Shown: piece by piece, positions 17,965 through 27,749 of the stretch
Numbering within the stretch: position 1 is the stretch's first letter
Layout of the letters: every line of letters starts with the position of its first letter
From: Lutimonas halocynthiae
GTDB taxonomy: Bacteria; Bacteroidota; Bacteroidia; Flavobacteriales; Flavobacteriaceae
Reading direction: 5' to 3'
NCBI RefSeq assembly: GCF_030409835.1
Contig: NZ_JAUFQO010000004.1
Span: forward strand, 372,001 to 436,000
DNA: 64,000 bases
Program-made: the position numbers and the translations under genes
The notes under the pieces: generated by a model
What the model saw: only the letters and a program-made list of their open reading frames with translations
What the model was told of the DNA's origin: nothing
Databases searched by the model: none

Positions 17965-19134
17965 ATGCAAAAAGTCATAATTTATTATCTACTTGTGTTA
18001 TTGGTCATTTCTTGCAATAAAAAAGAAACAATAAACGATCCCATAGTTGATCATGACCCTTCTTGGACACTTGACGGTTTTGTAAAACAAGATGCCGTAA
18101 ACCCTATTCTTGAACCATCAGATACGCTACATTTTGTTTGCCCAATTGATAAAAAGGAAGTGAAGTGGGAAGAAAGAAACGTTCTCAATCCTTCCGCTAT
18201 TGTCAAGGATGATAAGGTGTTTCTATTTTATCGTGCTCAAGACGCTAAAGGCACATCACGTATTGGATTAGCCATAAGTGATGACGGGCTTCATTTTAAA
18301 AAAAACAGCAACCCTGTGTTCTATCCTAAAGAAGATGAAATGCAGTCTTTGGAATGGAATTACATGAAACTCAATGGTGAAAGCTTAGATCAGGATTGTG
18401 TAAGCTGCTATTTTGACGGAGCTGAAGATCCTAGAATAATTGAAAGTGAAGACGGCACCTATATCATGACTTATACGGCCTATGACGGGAAAACAGCCAG
18501 GCTTGCCTTAGCTTCATCAACTGACCTGATCAATTGGAAGAAACACGGTCTTGTAATGAAGGATGCATCTTTTAAAGATTTTTGGTCCAAAGCTGGCGCA
18601 ATCATAGTGGAGCAACAAGGAAATAAAATGATCGCTGTTAAAATTGATGGCTATTATTGGATGTATTTTGGTGATACCAATCTTTATATGGCCTATTCAA
18701 AAGACCTCATCAATTGGGAGCTCGCAATCAATAATGAGAATGATCAAATGATCAAAGTATTGCACCCACGACAAGGCTATTTTGACAGTCGTCTCGTTGA
18801 GCCTGGGCCTTTCGCTTTGATGACAGAAAAAGGTGTTTTGCTCATCTATAATGCCAGCAATGCATTAAATTTTAATGACCCAGACTTGCCTCAATATACT
18901 TATGCAGCCGGACAGGCTTTATTTGATGCAGACATGCCTTATAAGCTCATCGACAGAACAGATGATTACTTTATCTTCCCTGATAAAGATTATGAGCTGG
19001 TTGGAGAAGTTAATAATGTTTGCTTTGTAGAGGGTATGGTGTTTTTTAAGAACAAATGGTTTCTTTATTACGGAACGGGTGATTCAAAAATTGCAGTGGC
19101 TGTTAGTGAGTCACTTGAACTAGTCAATAAATAA
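17965..19134 (+). CDS. GH130-type glycoside phosphorylase/hydrolase lipoprotein
   Basis: 389 residues. A short signal ends in lipobox LVISC (Cys17), so it is a membrane-anchored lipoprotein outside the cytoplasm. The body reads as a five-bladed beta-propeller: WEERNVLNPSAIV, GAEDPRI (the signature of family GH130), then repeated blocks such as ASSTDLINWK and AYSKDLINWE. GH130 enzymes phosphorolyse or hydrolyse beta-mannosides; because phosphate and nucleotide sugars are scarce outside the cell, a hydrolase is the more likely activity for an exported member. No SusC/SusD or other carbohydrate genes flank it. A one-mismatch -7 box (TATCTTTA) lies at 17896. Confidence 0.8.
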   Translation: MQKVIIYYLLVLLVISCNKKETINDPIVDHDPSWTLDGFVKQDAVNPILEPSDTLHFVCPIDKKEVKWEERNVLNPSAIVKDDKVFLFYRAQDAKGTSRIGLAISDDGLHFKKNSNPVFYPKEDEMQSLEWNYMKLNGESLDQDCVSCYFDGAEDPRIIESEDGTYIMTYTAYDGKTARLALASSTDLINWKKHGLVMKDASFKDFWSKAGAIIVEQQGNKMIAVKIDGYYWMYFGDTNLYMAYSKDLINWELAINNENDQMIKVLHPRQGYFDSRLVEPGPFALMTEKGVLLIYNASNALNFNDPDLPQYTYAAGQALFDADMPYKLIDRTDDYFIFPDKDYELVGEVNNVCFVEGMVFFKNKWFLYYGTGDSKIAVAVSESLELVNK

Positions 19135-19179
19135 ACTATTGAACAATATTGATCTTATCAATTTGAATGAATTTCAACT

Positions 19180-19779
19180 ATGAAAATTAAAACTGCAGAA
19201 TTTGTCATTAGCAATACGGATGTTTCAAAATGTCCAAAAGACAACTTACCTGAATATGCCTTTATAGGCCGATCAAATGTTGGAAAATCTTCATTGATCA
19301 ATATGTTAACCAACCACAAATCATTGGCTAAAACATCTGGAAAGCCCGGAAAAACTCAATTGATCAATCATTTTATTATTAATCAAAATTGGTTTCTGGT
19401 GGATCTTCCTGGTTATGGATACGCCTCAGTTTCAAAGGATAAAAGAAAGACTTTTCAAAGCTTTATCAGAGATTATTTCAATAAGCGAATGCAATTGGCT
19501 TGTACATTTGTTCTGGTTGACAGCAGGCATTCCCCGCAAAAAATTGATCTGGATTTTATGGAATTTCTGGGAACAAACGGAATCGCGTTTTGCATCATTT
19601 TTACCAAAGCAGATAAATTAAATAAGTCTACCTTACCCAAAAACATTGCGAACTATAAAAAGGAATTGTTGACTTATTGGGAAGAGTTACCACCCTATTT
19701 TATTTCATCTTCCACGGATAAAACCGGAAGAGATGAAATTCTTGATTTTATTCAAAATGTCAATGAGAGCATGAAATAA
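19180..19779 (+). CDS. engB: Ribosome-biogenesis GTPase EngB/YihA
   Basis: 199 residues, the normal size of this small GTPase, which helps assemble the large ribosomal subunit. GTPase motifs in order: G1 GRSNVGKS (30-37), G3 DLPGYGYA, G4 TKADK, and G5-like SSS near residue 168. GYGYA after the G3 motif is typical of EngB. It converges with the cytochrome gene, 11 bases apart, with no clear terminator between them. Confidence 0.96.
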   Translation: MKIKTAEFVISNTDVSKCPKDNLPEYAFIGRSNVGKSSLINMLTNHKSLAKTSGKPGKTQLINHFIINQNWFLVDLPGYGYASVSKDKRKTFQSFIRDYFNKRMQLACTFVLVDSRHSPQKIDLDFMEFLGTNGIAFCIIFTKADKLNKSTLPKNIANYKKELLTYWEELPPYFISSSTDKTGRDEILDFIQNVNESMK

Positions 19780-19790
19780 AATAAATTTCT

Positions 19791-20276
19791 TTAAGGCATC
19801 CCTTGACGCCTTTTTCCTCCATTAGCATGCATTTCTTTTTGATGGGCCGCAAACCACGTGGGCTCGCTTAAGTCATTCTGATACATATATATAGCCAATT
19901 GCCTCATCTCATTTTTATCAAACAACTGCTTTGGCATGACTTTGAAGCGATCAATTGCTCCTCTCATTAAAGCATTTTCCTCTATTGGGTTCATGGTCCA
20001 AGCCACAATAGCGTCAACGAACTCTTGCTCGTTTTCATATGACATTTTATACCTCATTTTTATAGCTGCCATAGGAGGGGCAATAATCTCATCATGCGAA
20101 GAAGATTCTGGACTATGACAGATATAACAATGTTTTTGAAGCAAATCAAGACCCTGTGACGATTCAACTTGATTTTCTTTCTTTAATTCAGAAGTAATAG
20201 CATTCGATTCTTTATTCGAGTCTGTGCAAGACAAAATAAGTAAACCGCTAAATATTAGATAGATATAGTTTCTCAT
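19791..20276 (-). CDS. Monoheme cytochrome c-like lipoprotein
   Basis: 161 residues. Lipoprotein signal with lipobox LILSC (Cys16). One heme c site, CYICH (Cys49, Cys52, His53), then SSSHDEIIAPP in a loop. Several Met residues follow, and MPKQLFD near residue 115 could supply the axial ligand. It is probably a periplasmic electron carrier anchored by lipid. The C-terminus ends in a basic stretch, GGKRRQGMP. The partner is unknown. A Crp-like palindrome upstream suggests regulation linked to respiration or carbon. Confidence 0.85.
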   Translation of the reverse strand: MRNYIYLIFSGLLILSCTDSNKESNAITSELKKENQVESSQGLDLLQKHCYICHSPESSSHDEIIAPPMAAIKMRYKMSYENEQEFVDAIVAWTMNPIEENALMRGAIDRFKVMPKQLFDKNEMRQLAIYMYQNDLSEPTWFAAHQKEMHANGGKRRQGMP

Positions 20277-20344
20277 ATTTAAATTAACTAATTATATTGA
20301 TCATTTAAAGATACGGTTTATTCGAACTTTCAGTGAGCAAATTA

Positions 20345-20362
20345 ATGTGACCCATGTCACAT
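20345..20362. promoter_or_regulatory. Crp/Fnr-type operator palindrome
   Basis: ATGTGAC-ccat-GTCACAT is a perfect 7+4+7 palindrome and contains TGTGA-N6-TCACA (20346-20361), the exact half-sites bound by Crp-type regulators in proteobacteria. It lies in the divergent gap between the cytochrome c lipoprotein and the pseudouridine synthase. A possible minus-strand -7 box (TATCTTTA, 20306-20313) puts its centre about 50-55 bases upstream of the cytochrome start of transcription, a usual place for an activator. Confidence 0.6.
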
Positions 20363-20433
20363 CTTGACATGCTAAAAGTTAAGATTTAACAAGCCCATTT
20401 TATTTGTATTTTTACAGCTCAATCGATTCGTAT

Positions 20434-21147
20434 ATGCGCAGTACAAAAGATAATCTGGAGGTCCTTTTTGAAGACAATCACTTGATCATTATCAACAAAA
20501 AAGTTGGTGACATTGTACAAGGTGATAAAACCGGCGACAAACCTTTGAGCGATGTGGTTAAAGAATATATTGCCCAAACCTATAGCAAACCCGGCAAAGT
20601 GTTTTTAGGGGTTGTTCATCGCCTAGACAGGCCAACTACGGGAGTTGTGATTTTTGCAAAAACTTCGAAGGCTTTGGAGAGAATGAATAAAATGCTCCGC
20701 GAAAAAACAATAGAAAAAACGTATTGGGCACTAGTTGAAGGACAGTCAGACGAAAACGCGGAGACGCTGCAACATTATCTCAGGAAAAATCCTAAAAATA
20801 ATAAATCAACTGCGTACAGTAAAGAAGGTAAAGACTGTAAAAAAGCCGTTTTACACTATAAAACTTTGCTGAGATTAGACAACTACTCCTTACTCGAAGT
20901 TAACCTGGAAACGGGCAGACATCATCAAATTAGATGTCAATTATCGGTTACTGGCTATCCGATCAAAGGAGATTTAAAATACGGCAGTAAAAGGTCAAAT
21001 AAGAATGGAGGTATACATTTACATGCGAAAAAAATCAAGTTTGTACATCCGGTTAAAAAAGAAGAAATAACAGTTCAGGCCCCACTTCCAAACGATCCTT
21101 TATGGGATATTTGCAGTAAGGAAACAAGACTCCAGAAAAAGACTTAG
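20434..21147 (+). CDS. RluA/RluD-family RNA pseudouridine synthase
   Basis: 237 residues from the ATG at 20434; an in-frame TTG at 20404 adds ten residues that do not align with the family. It converts a uridine of RNA to pseudouridine. The signature VVHRLDRPTTGVV holds the catalytic Asp, and the late TGRHHQIRCQL motif is also typical. The N-terminus starts straight with the catalytic fold (EVLFEDNHLIIINK), without an S4 domain, so it resembles RluA or TruC more than RluD. The target site cannot be told. Confidence 0.92.
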   Translation: MRSTKDNLEVLFEDNHLIIINKKVGDIVQGDKTGDKPLSDVVKEYIAQTYSKPGKVFLGVVHRLDRPTTGVVIFAKTSKALERMNKMLREKTIEKTYWALVEGQSDENAETLQHYLRKNPKNNKSTAYSKEGKDCKKAVLHYKTLLRLDNYSLLEVNLETGRHHQIRCQLSVTGYPIKGDLKYGSKRSNKNGGIHLHAKKIKFVHPVKKEEITVQAPLPNDPLWDICSKETRLQKKT

Positions 21148-22598
21148 TTCCATACCCACCATTCAACCTTAACACCAAAATAATAGCCCCATCGTCTACT
21201 TCCAGTAAATTCCAGATAAGGGGAATAAAGTGTTTCCATGGCATAATCATTATACCTTGCTGCAGAGGCAACAAATCTGAGATGAGGCCTTGCCCATGTA
21301 TCCCTTTGACCTGTTGGCACATATACCGGGGCTACACTGAATTTTAACATGCTGGCCCAAGGGTTTACACCATCTTTTCGCTGTGAATAATGTACTTCGG
21401 TAAGTAAATGGAAATAATCAGAAATGTAGTGTTCGTTTCTTACTCCAACGGTAAAATCAAATTTTCGATTATATACTTCTTTACCAAAATACGTTTTTGA
21501 TAACCCGTCAGTATCGGCTCCTCCTTTACTCTTGGTTAGGATTACATAACCGTTCATGGTATATCTGTCTGAAAAATTCAAAACAGCGTGATTCACCAAA
21601 GCAAGGGAATAAGCCCCTTGAAAATTTTGAGCAATCGTATCCGGTGCTCCAAAAGTAAGCCAGGTTTTTGACAATCCACCATCACCTCCATTGGCTATAC
21701 CCGTTCCATAACGCAAAGAGAAGTCATTAAATGAGCCCGGTTTTAAATTTCTTATTTTATGCTCGTGTTTGACACCTATTACAAATCCATAATCAGAAGG
21801 GAAATTATAAGCCGTTGCAACCGAATCAACATCAACCTCTCCATCAGCATCCGCCATTCTGTGAAATTCTCCCAAAAGTGTAATCCCATTACTCTTATTA
21901 ATATCAATATCATGCTCCGCAACAACAACAACTCTTTGTCTTAATGCAGCACTTGGTGTACCTGTTTTAATATTCAGATAGAAATAAGGTGGAAGTGTAG
22001 AAGTTGTATCTGTAGAAGCTACAAATACGGTTGATAATCTGGTATTTTTAAATTCAACACCGAAACCGGCTCCAGAATGGTCATTAAAATAAAAATGATC
22101 CGCAATATGAACGTCAGGTCCACGATACAATCTAGAACCCGCCCATAAACTCACTCCGGACCCATTTATATTTCTTGCTTCCACAAAAATTTCAGGCATA
22201 GCAAAAGCCAGACCTCCAATACTTGACGAAGTGCTATTTGCAAAACTACCAACACCAGTCGAATACATAGACAATCTGATCTGTGCATAGATTAATGTAC
22301 TGTCACCTGCCTTAGGAGTAAAATTAAAATTGGGTGCCACTTCTAAATAGTCCTGTTCTTCAAGGCGACCTCCAATACTCCCCATATTATTCAGGTTTAG
22401 CCTTCTCCCTATCGACCCTCCATTTTCAAAAGACCAATCAACACCCGCTCTACCATATGAACCAATGGATACTTTTTTATTCGTAGAAATCTGATACTGA
22501 ATTTGGCTGCTTGCTGAAAACAAACCCACAAAAAACACTAAAATAAATACGTGACAAGAAAACAGGTTAAAGGTCAAAGACTTGGTTTGGCGAAACAT
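21144..22598 (-). CDS. LamB/maltoporin-type outer-membrane carbohydrate porin
   Basis: 484 residues with a signal peptide (hydrophobic stretch about 12-30). The body alternates beta-strands with aromatic ends and finishes in a Trp at the membrane end, as in outer-membrane barrels. Landmarks shared with maltoporins are YGRAGVDW, GRLEEQDYLE near the start, WAGSRLYRGPDVHIADH with a following DHSGAGFGVE, and the late RPHLRFVASAARYND. It probably forms a sugar channel; the sugar is unknown. It overlaps the pseudouridine synthase end by 4 bases on the opposite strand. Confidence 0.83.
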   Translation of the reverse strand: MFRQTKSLTFNLFSCHVFILVFFVGLFSASSQIQYQISTNKKVSIGSYGRAGVDWSFENGGSIGRRLNLNNMGSIGGRLEEQDYLEVAPNFNFTPKAGDSTLIYAQIRLSMYSTGVGSFANSTSSSIGGLAFAMPEIFVEARNINGSGVSLWAGSRLYRGPDVHIADHFYFNDHSGAGFGVEFKNTRLSTVFVASTDTTSTLPPYFYLNIKTGTPSAALRQRVVVVAEHDIDINKSNGITLLGEFHRMADADGEVDVDSVATAYNFPSDYGFVIGVKHEHKIRNLKPGSFNDFSLRYGTGIANGGDGGLSKTWLTFGAPDTIAQNFQGAYSLALVNHAVLNFSDRYTMNGYVILTKSKGGADTDGLSKTYFGKEVYNRKFDFTVGVRNEHYISDYFHLLTEVHYSQRKDGVNPWASMLKFSVAPVYVPTGQRDTWARPHLRFVASAARYNDYAMETLYSPYLEFTGSRRWGYYFGVKVEWWVWN

Positions 22599-22668
22599 AA
22601 CTGAGGGATTAGTGATAATCTAAGATACTAATTATCTCGTTCTATAAAAATAAAAAAACGAACTCAAT

Positions 22669-22697
22669 AAAAAAGGAGGCATGAAGCCTCCTTTTTT
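22669..22697 (-). terminator. Terminator after gapN, usable in both directions
   Basis: A 10-bp perfect stem (aaaaggaggc 22671-22680 with gcctcctttt 22686-22695), loop atgaa, with T-runs on both strands. It lies just past the gapN stop and before the porin gene on the minus strand. Confidence 0.9.
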
Positions 22698-22721
22698 AAA
22701 TCCATATGCCATTCGCATTTA

Positions 22722-24335
22722 TTACAGTATGTAATTGGTATTCACAAAATTTGATTTGTTATTATCCAGCATGTCATTCAAAATGTCTTTATTAAGCTGG
22801 TTATTCTTGCAAGCAACCAATGTTCTTATTGAGAATGATCTTAGTGCTGCCCGAACACTAAGCGTGCTAACAGCAGAATCTTTTCTCCCTACAAAAGGAT
22901 AAACATCAGGTCCTCTCTGGCATTGGCTATTGATATTCACCCTACAAACCTGGTTCACAAGACTATCGACAAGGGGTGCCAACGTATCAGCATTTACACT
23001 GAATAAACTTACCTGTTGCCCGTAATTTGAATTCACAATAGAATCAATTGGCTCCTGAACGTCTTTAAACGATAGAATCGGGACCACAGGTCCGAATTGT
23101 TCTTCATGGTATAAATCCATTTTCTCATTCACAGGATACATTATCGCTGGATAGACAAAACTATGATGAGATTCACCTCCACCTTCATTAATAATCTCCG
23201 CTCCTTTTGCTATCGCGTCGTCAACCAGACTTTTAATGTATTCAGGTTTACCTGGTTCTGGAAGTGGAGTTAGCTTCACGCCTTCTTCCCATGGCAATCC
23301 ATATTTAAGTTGTTTAACGCGTTCAACAAATTTCTTGTTAAAAGTTTCTATAATATTCTCATGTACAAAGATCATTTTTAGAGCCGTACAGCGTTGTCCA
23401 TTGTATGAAAGTGATCCTAAAACACATTCTTCAACGGCCAAATCCATATCTGTATCAGGCAAAACAATTGCCGGATTCTTTGCCTCCAGGCCAAGTACCA
23501 ATCTCAATCTGTTTTGTTTAGGGTGGTGACTTTGTAAAGCGTTGGCTGACTTACTATTTCCAATCAATGCCAGTACTTCAACCCGGCCGGATTTAACGAT
23601 TGGTGTAGCCACTTCTCTTCCCCTACCAAAAAGAATATTAACTACTCCTTTAGGAAATGCTTCTGCAAAAGCCTCTAATAAAGGTGTAATTAGAATAACA
23701 CCAAACTTAGCAGGTTTAAATACGGTTGTATTCCCCATAATAATAGCGGGAATAAGTAAACAAAAAGTCTCATTTAAAGGATAATTATATGGCCCAAGAC
23801 ATAAAACAACTCCTAGAGGTCCCCTCCTGATTTGGGCATAGACTTCACTGTGCAACTTCAATTTGGCACAGTTCCTGTCTAGCTCTTTCAATTCTTCAAT
23901 TGTATCATGAATGTATTCAATTGTTCTATCGAATTCCTTTTGAGCATCCGGAAGTGTTTTTCCAATTTCCCACATAATAAAATTAACGACCTCTTCTCTT
24001 TTAGTCGCCATAATAGCTGCAAAATTTTCTACACATTTGATGCGGTCTGCAACCTTCATCGTAGGCCAAAGACCTGTTCCGTTATTAAAAGCTGTATTGG
24101 CTGCATCTAATGCCTCCAAGGCATCTTTCTCACCCATTACCGGCACAGTGCCTAACAATGTAGGTTCTAACTTACCTTCTGCATTCTTAGTGAAAATTGG
24201 AGAATGAACTTCTGACGTTTTACCTTGCCATTTCTTGATTTCTCCATTCAACAAATAGGTGTCATACTTTTGGTTTAGTGGGACCTGAAAGGGTGCAGGT
24301 ACATTTTGATCATCGAAAATCGTCTTTATAGACAT
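22722..24335 (-). CDS. gapN: Aldehyde dehydrogenase, GapN-type (non-phosphorylating G3P dehydrogenase)
   Basis: 537 residues. The aldehyde dehydrogenase fold is complete: cofactor-site Asn in [10 protein letters not shown], general base Glu in LGLEAKNP, and catalytic Cys316 in [10 protein letters not shown]. The [10 protein letters not shown] context and the [17 protein letters not shown] end with the late KDSAVS fit NADP-dependent glyceraldehyde-3-phosphate dehydrogenase, which oxidises G3P straight to 3-phosphoglycerate and makes NADPH. It is somewhat longer than the 475-residue streptococcal enzyme at the N-terminus. Other aldehyde substrates are possible. It stands alone between the porin and the ilv operon. 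Confidence 0.85.
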   Translation of the reverse strand: MSIKTIFDDQNVPAPFQVPLNQKYDTYLLNGEIKKWQGKTSEVHSPIFTKNAEGKLEPTLLGTVPVMGEKDALEALDAANTAFNNGTGLWPTMKVADRIKCVENFAAIMATKREEVVNFIMWEIGKTLPDAQKEFDRTIEYIHDTIEELKELDRNCAKLKLHSEVYAQIRRGPLGVVLCLGPYNYPLNETFCLLIPAIIMGNTTVFKPAKFGVILITPLLEAFAEAFPKGVVNILFGRGREVATPIVKSGRVEVLALIGNSKSANALQSHHPKQNRLRLVLGLEAKNPAIVLPDTDMDLAVEECVLGSLSYNGQRCTALKMIFVHENIIETFNKKFVERVKQLKYGLPWEEGVKLTPLPEPGKPEYIKSLVDDAIAKGAEIINEGGGESHHSFVYPAIMYPVNEKMDLYHEEQFGPVVPILSFKDVQEPIDSIVNSNYGQQVSLFSVNADTLAPLVDSLVNQVCRVNINSQCQRGPDVYPFVGRKDSAVSTLSVRAALRSFSIRTLVACKNNQLNKDILNDMLDNNKSNFVNTNYIL

Positions 24336-24389
24336 AATGCGTATTTTTAGGTTATTTAATTTGGATTTTTTTTGATTTGGTTTTTGATA

Positions 24390-25643
24390 TTATATTAAAA
24401 ATTGAAATAATTGGGGGCTGTCATTCAGGTATTCACCATAAAACCCTAATTCTTTCATTCTCTCGATTAAAGGCTGAAAATTCTGGTGGCTTTTCAATTC
24501 TATTCCTACAACCGCAGTACTTCTTGCACGACTGTTCTTTTTAGCATATTCAAAATAAGTAATATCATCAGTCTCGCCCAAAACATTTACAACAAACTCT
24601 TTCAGTGCGCCGGCCCTCTGCGGAAATGTGACCATAAAATAGTGTTTCAGGCCTTCATGCAGCATTGATCGTTCCTTGATTTCTTCCATCCGTGAGATGT
24701 CATTGTTTCCGCCACTGATGATACAGGCAATTCGTTTTCCTTTTATCTCTTCTTTATACTGGTCTAATGCGGCTACAGAAAGGGCTCCTGCCGGCTCTAC
24801 TACTATGGCCTTCTCATTGTATAGACTCAACAAGGTAGAGCAAATTTTACCTTCAGGCACCACTAACACTTTATCCACCCCATTTTTACAAATGGCAAAA
24901 GGAAGGTCTCCTATTCTTTTAACGGCAGCGCCATCAACAAATTTGTCGATATGATCAAGCGTCGTGTTTGATCCTTTTAAAAGAGAATTACTCAAAGAAG
25001 GTGCTCCTTCAGGCTCAACAGCAATAATTTTAGTATTTGGACTAGCCTTTTTAAAAACACTAATCAATCCCGAAACTAGGCCTCCGCCTCCAACGGGAAC
25101 AAATAAAAAATCTAATGGCTGATCTAAATCTTCAAGCATTTCAAGACCAACCGTTGCCTGACCTTCAATAATCTTTTCATCATCAAAAGGATGAACAAAC
25201 TCAAAATTCTTGTCTTCACAGTAGGCTCTAGCCACTTTATAGGATGCATCATAGGTATCACCTATAAGCCGTATTTCAATATGTTCTCTTCCAAACATTT
25301 TGACCTGCTGCACTTTTTGCTGAGGCGTTGTAATAGGCATAAAAATGACACCTTTTATACCCAGAAAATGACATACTTGGGCCACTCCCTGCGCATGATT
25401 TCCTGCACTTGAGCAAACTACAGTTGAAACCTCCTTATTTTCAACAAGCGAACTGATCTTATTAAAAGCACCGCGTATTTTATATGAGCGGACCCGCTGA
25501 AGATCTTCTCTTTTAAAGTAGATCTCCGCCTCATACCGCTCTGAGAAATTAGGCATTTTTATAAGCGGAGTATGCCTTACCAAATCTTTGATTCGGCTGG
25601 CTGCTTTTTCCACTTTTGCAATTTCTATATAGGTATTCAACAT
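24390..25643 (-). CDS. ilvA: Threonine dehydratase (deaminase), isoleucine pathway
   Basis: 417 residues. It turns threonine into 2-oxobutyrate, the first step to isoleucine. The PLP lysine is Lys55 (SYKIRGAF), the phosphate loop is VGGGGLVSG, and SSAGNHAQGV binds substrate. The last 85 residues (after about 330) form a single ACT-like regulatory domain, shorter than the double domain of the 514-residue E. coli enzyme but normal for this phylum. It is the last ilv gene. A hairpin with a T-run ends 8 bases before its ATG, so its expression may depend on read-through. Confidence 0.95.
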   Translation of the reverse strand: MLNTYIEIAKVEKAASRIKDLVRHTPLIKMPNFSERYEAEIYFKREDLQRVRSYKIRGAFNKISSLVENKEVSTVVCSSAGNHAQGVAQVCHFLGIKGVIFMPITTPQQKVQQVKMFGREHIEIRLIGDTYDASYKVARAYCEDKNFEFVHPFDDEKIIEGQATVGLEMLEDLDQPLDFLFVPVGGGGLVSGLISVFKKASPNTKIIAVEPEGAPSLSNSLLKGSNTTLDHIDKFVDGAAVKRIGDLPFAICKNGVDKVLVVPEGKICSTLLSLYNEKAIVVEPAGALSVAALDQYKEEIKGKRIACIISGGNNDISRMEEIKERSMLHEGLKHYFMVTFPQRAGALKEFVVNVLGETDDITYFEYAKKNSRARSTAVVGIELKSHQNFQPLIERMKELGFYGEYLNDSPQLFQFLI

Positions 25644-25652
25644 GGTATTAAA

Positions 25653-25691
25653 TTAAAAACCATCGATTTCAAGATCTTGAAATCGATGGTT
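25653..25691 (-). terminator. Perfect palindromic hairpin with T-run between ilvC and ilvA
   Basis: A perfect inverted repeat of 2 x 17 bases (25658-25674 with 25675-25691) is followed on the minus strand by five T. In practice some central pairs form the loop. It looks like a Rho-independent terminator, yet ilvA starts right after it in the same direction with no space for a promoter. It probably lowers rather than ends transcription of ilvA, or marks an mRNA processing point. Confidence 0.8.
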
Positions 25692-25725
25692 AACTCACAA
25701 AATAAGTTATTTTTCGATTCCCAGA

Positions 25726-27201
25726 CTATACAATTTTGATCATTGCTGTCATAGACTCTCTTAATTCAGACCCAATAATTTCTACCGGATGATAACGTAA
25801 TTCTTCGTTAATTGCAATTAACTCCTGGTTATCAACTCCATTACCTTTTCCTTCAGCAAATGCTTTTCCAATTACATCAACATCAATTTCTTTCATAAAA
25901 TCAGTTAGCAATGGCTTACAAGCATGATCAAACAAATAACATCCATACTCTGCTGTATCAGAAATGGTTGCATTCATTTCATATAATTTCTTACGCGCAA
26001 TTGTATTTGCGATTAAAGGAGTTTCATGTAATGATTCATAATAAGCCGATTCATCAATAATTCCTGCTTCTGTCATCGTTTCAAAAGCCAGTTCTACACC
26101 AGCTCTAACCATTGCTATCATTAAAACACCGTGATCGAAATATTCTTGTTCAGAGATCTCAACATTTCCTGCAGGTGTTTTTTCAAATGCAGTTTCACCA
26201 GTTGCTGCTCTCCAGCTCAATAGATTTTTGTCATCATTAGCCCAGTCAACCATCATCGTTTTAGAAAACTCTCCTGACATAATATCATCCATATGCTTAT
26301 GAAACAATGGTCTCATAATATCCTTTAATTCTTCAGACAATGCATAAGCTTTCACTTTAGCAGGATTAGACAAACGATCCATCATATTGGTAATTCCTCC
26401 GTGTTTCAAGGCCTCAGTTATGGTTTCCCAACCGTACTGAATTAACTTTGAAGCATATCCGGCATCTATACCTTTCTCGATCATTTTATCGAAACAAAGA
26501 ATTGATCCTGTTTGCAAAACACCACATAAAATAGTTTGCTCACCCATAAGGTCAGACTTTACTTCAGCAATAAATGAAGATTCTAAAACCCCAGCTTTAT
26601 CACCACCAGTGGCAACGGCATATGCTTTTGCCTCGGCAAGACCTCTTCCTTCCGGATCATTCTCGTTGTGCACTGCAATAAGTGTTGGCACACCAAAACC
26701 TCTCTTATATTCTTCTCTTACTTCTGATCCTGGGCTTTTAGGAGCTACCATGATCACTGTAAGATCTTCTCTTACCTGCATTCCTTCTTCAACAATATTG
26801 AAGCCATGAGAATAAGCTAAAGACGCTCCTTTTTTCATTAAGGGCATTACCGCTTCCACAACAGATGTATGTTGTTTATCAGGAGTAAGGTTACAAACAA
26901 GGTCTGCAGTTGGCACCATTTCTTCGTAAGTCCCAACACTGAAACCATTATCAGAAGCATTCTTAAAAGATTGGCGTTTGTCTTTGATGGCTCCTTCTCT
27001 CAAGGCATAAGAAATATCAAGACCAGAATCTCTCATATTTAGTCCTTGATTCAAGCCCTGAGCTCCACAGCCCACTATAACTACCTTTTTTCCTTTTAAG
27101 GCTGACACGCCCTCTGTGAATTCAGAAGGATCCATAAACCTACATTTACCTAATTGTGCCAATTGATCTCTTAACGAAAGAGTGTTAAAATAATTTGCCA
27201 T
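25726..27201 (-). CDS. ilvC: Ketol-acid reductoisomerase, class II (long form)
   Basis: 491 residues, the long form with a duplicated C-terminal domain, as in E. coli. It isomerises and reduces acetolactate and acetohydroxybutyrate, second step of valine and isoleucine synthesis, with NADPH and Mg. The Rossmann loop reads [11 protein letters not shown], and the following [16 protein letters not shown] has the Arg, Lys and Ser that favour [17 protein letters not shown] is the usual Mg/substrate region. It starts 18 bases after ilvN. Confidence 0.97.
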   Translation of the reverse strand: MANYFNTLSLRDQLAQLGKCRFMDPSEFTEGVSALKGKKVVIVGCGAQGLNQGLNMRDSGLDISYALREGAIKDKRQSFKNASDNGFSVGTYEEMVPTADLVCNLTPDKQHTSVVEAVMPLMKKGASLAYSHGFNIVEEGMQVREDLTVIMVAPKSPGSEVREEYKRGFGVPTLIAVHNENDPEGRGLAEAKAYAVATGGDKAGVLESSFIAEVKSDLMGEQTILCGVLQTGSILCFDKMIEKGIDAGYASKLIQYGWETITEALKHGGITNMMDRLSNPAKVKAYALSEELKDIMRPLFHKHMDDIMSGEFSKTMMVDWANDDKNLLSWRAATGETAFEKTPAGNVEISEQEYFDHGVLMIAMVRAGVELAFETMTEAGIIDESAYYESLHETPLIANTIARKKLYEMNATISDTAEYGCYLFDHACKPLLTDFMKEIDVDVIGKAFAEGKGNGVDNQELIAINEELRYHPVEIIGSELRESMTAMIKIV

Positions 27202-27219
27202 TAACTTTTGATTTATTTT

Positions 27220-27744
27220 TTAATTTAATTGTTTTCTTAATAATTCTGAAATTTTCATTTCTTCTTTGGTTACAGAAATCCTTCCTGAACGCACAAATTG
27301 CATAATGCCATAAGACAATAATTCATCATACAAGGCATCAATCTCTTCACGGCGACCTGATTTTTCAATCACAAAAAACTCGGGGGAAACTGTAACGATT
27401 TGGGCATTACTATTCTTGATTATATTTTGAATCTGTCGCTCTTCAAAAAGAAGATTCGATTTTATTTTGAATAAAGCTGATTGTAAAAAGATACATTCTT
27501 CATTCGTATGGTAATATGCCTTAATTACTTCAACTTGTTTTTCAATTTGACCAATCACTTTTTTAACTTGTTCTTCAGTGATGTCAACTACAATGATGAA
27601 TCTTGATACGTTTTCAATTTCTGATCCTGAAACGGTCAAACTTTCAACATTTATATGTCTCTTTAAAAATATAGTTGATATTCTAAGTAACAATCCAAGA
27701 TTGTTTTCTGAATATATTGATATGGTATATTTTTCTGTTTTCAT
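27220..27744 (-). CDS. ilvN: Acetolactate synthase regulatory (small) subunit
   Basis: 174 residues. N-terminal ACT domain (YTISIYSENNLGLLLRIS, then NVESLTVSGSE) that senses valine, and a C-terminal activation domain. It binds the catalytic subunit IlvB, whose gene ends 5 bases before it on the same strand. Length and gene order match other flavobacterial ilvN/ilvH genes; the choice of symbol is a convention. Confidence 0.94.
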   Translation of the reverse strand: MKTEKYTISIYSENNLGLLLRISTIFLKRHINVESLTVSGSEIENVSRFIIVVDITEEQVKKVIGQIEKQVEVIKAYYHTNEECIFLQSALFKIKSNLLFEERQIQNIIKNSNAQIVTVSPEFFVIEKSGRREEIDALYDELLSYGIMQFVRSGRISVTKEEMKISELLRKQLN

Positions 27745-27749
27745 TGCTT

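Noticed and set aside
20404-20433. TTG start of the pseudouridine synthase
   Set aside because: The extra ten residues are unlike the family, and an ATG at 20434 gives a normal N-terminus.
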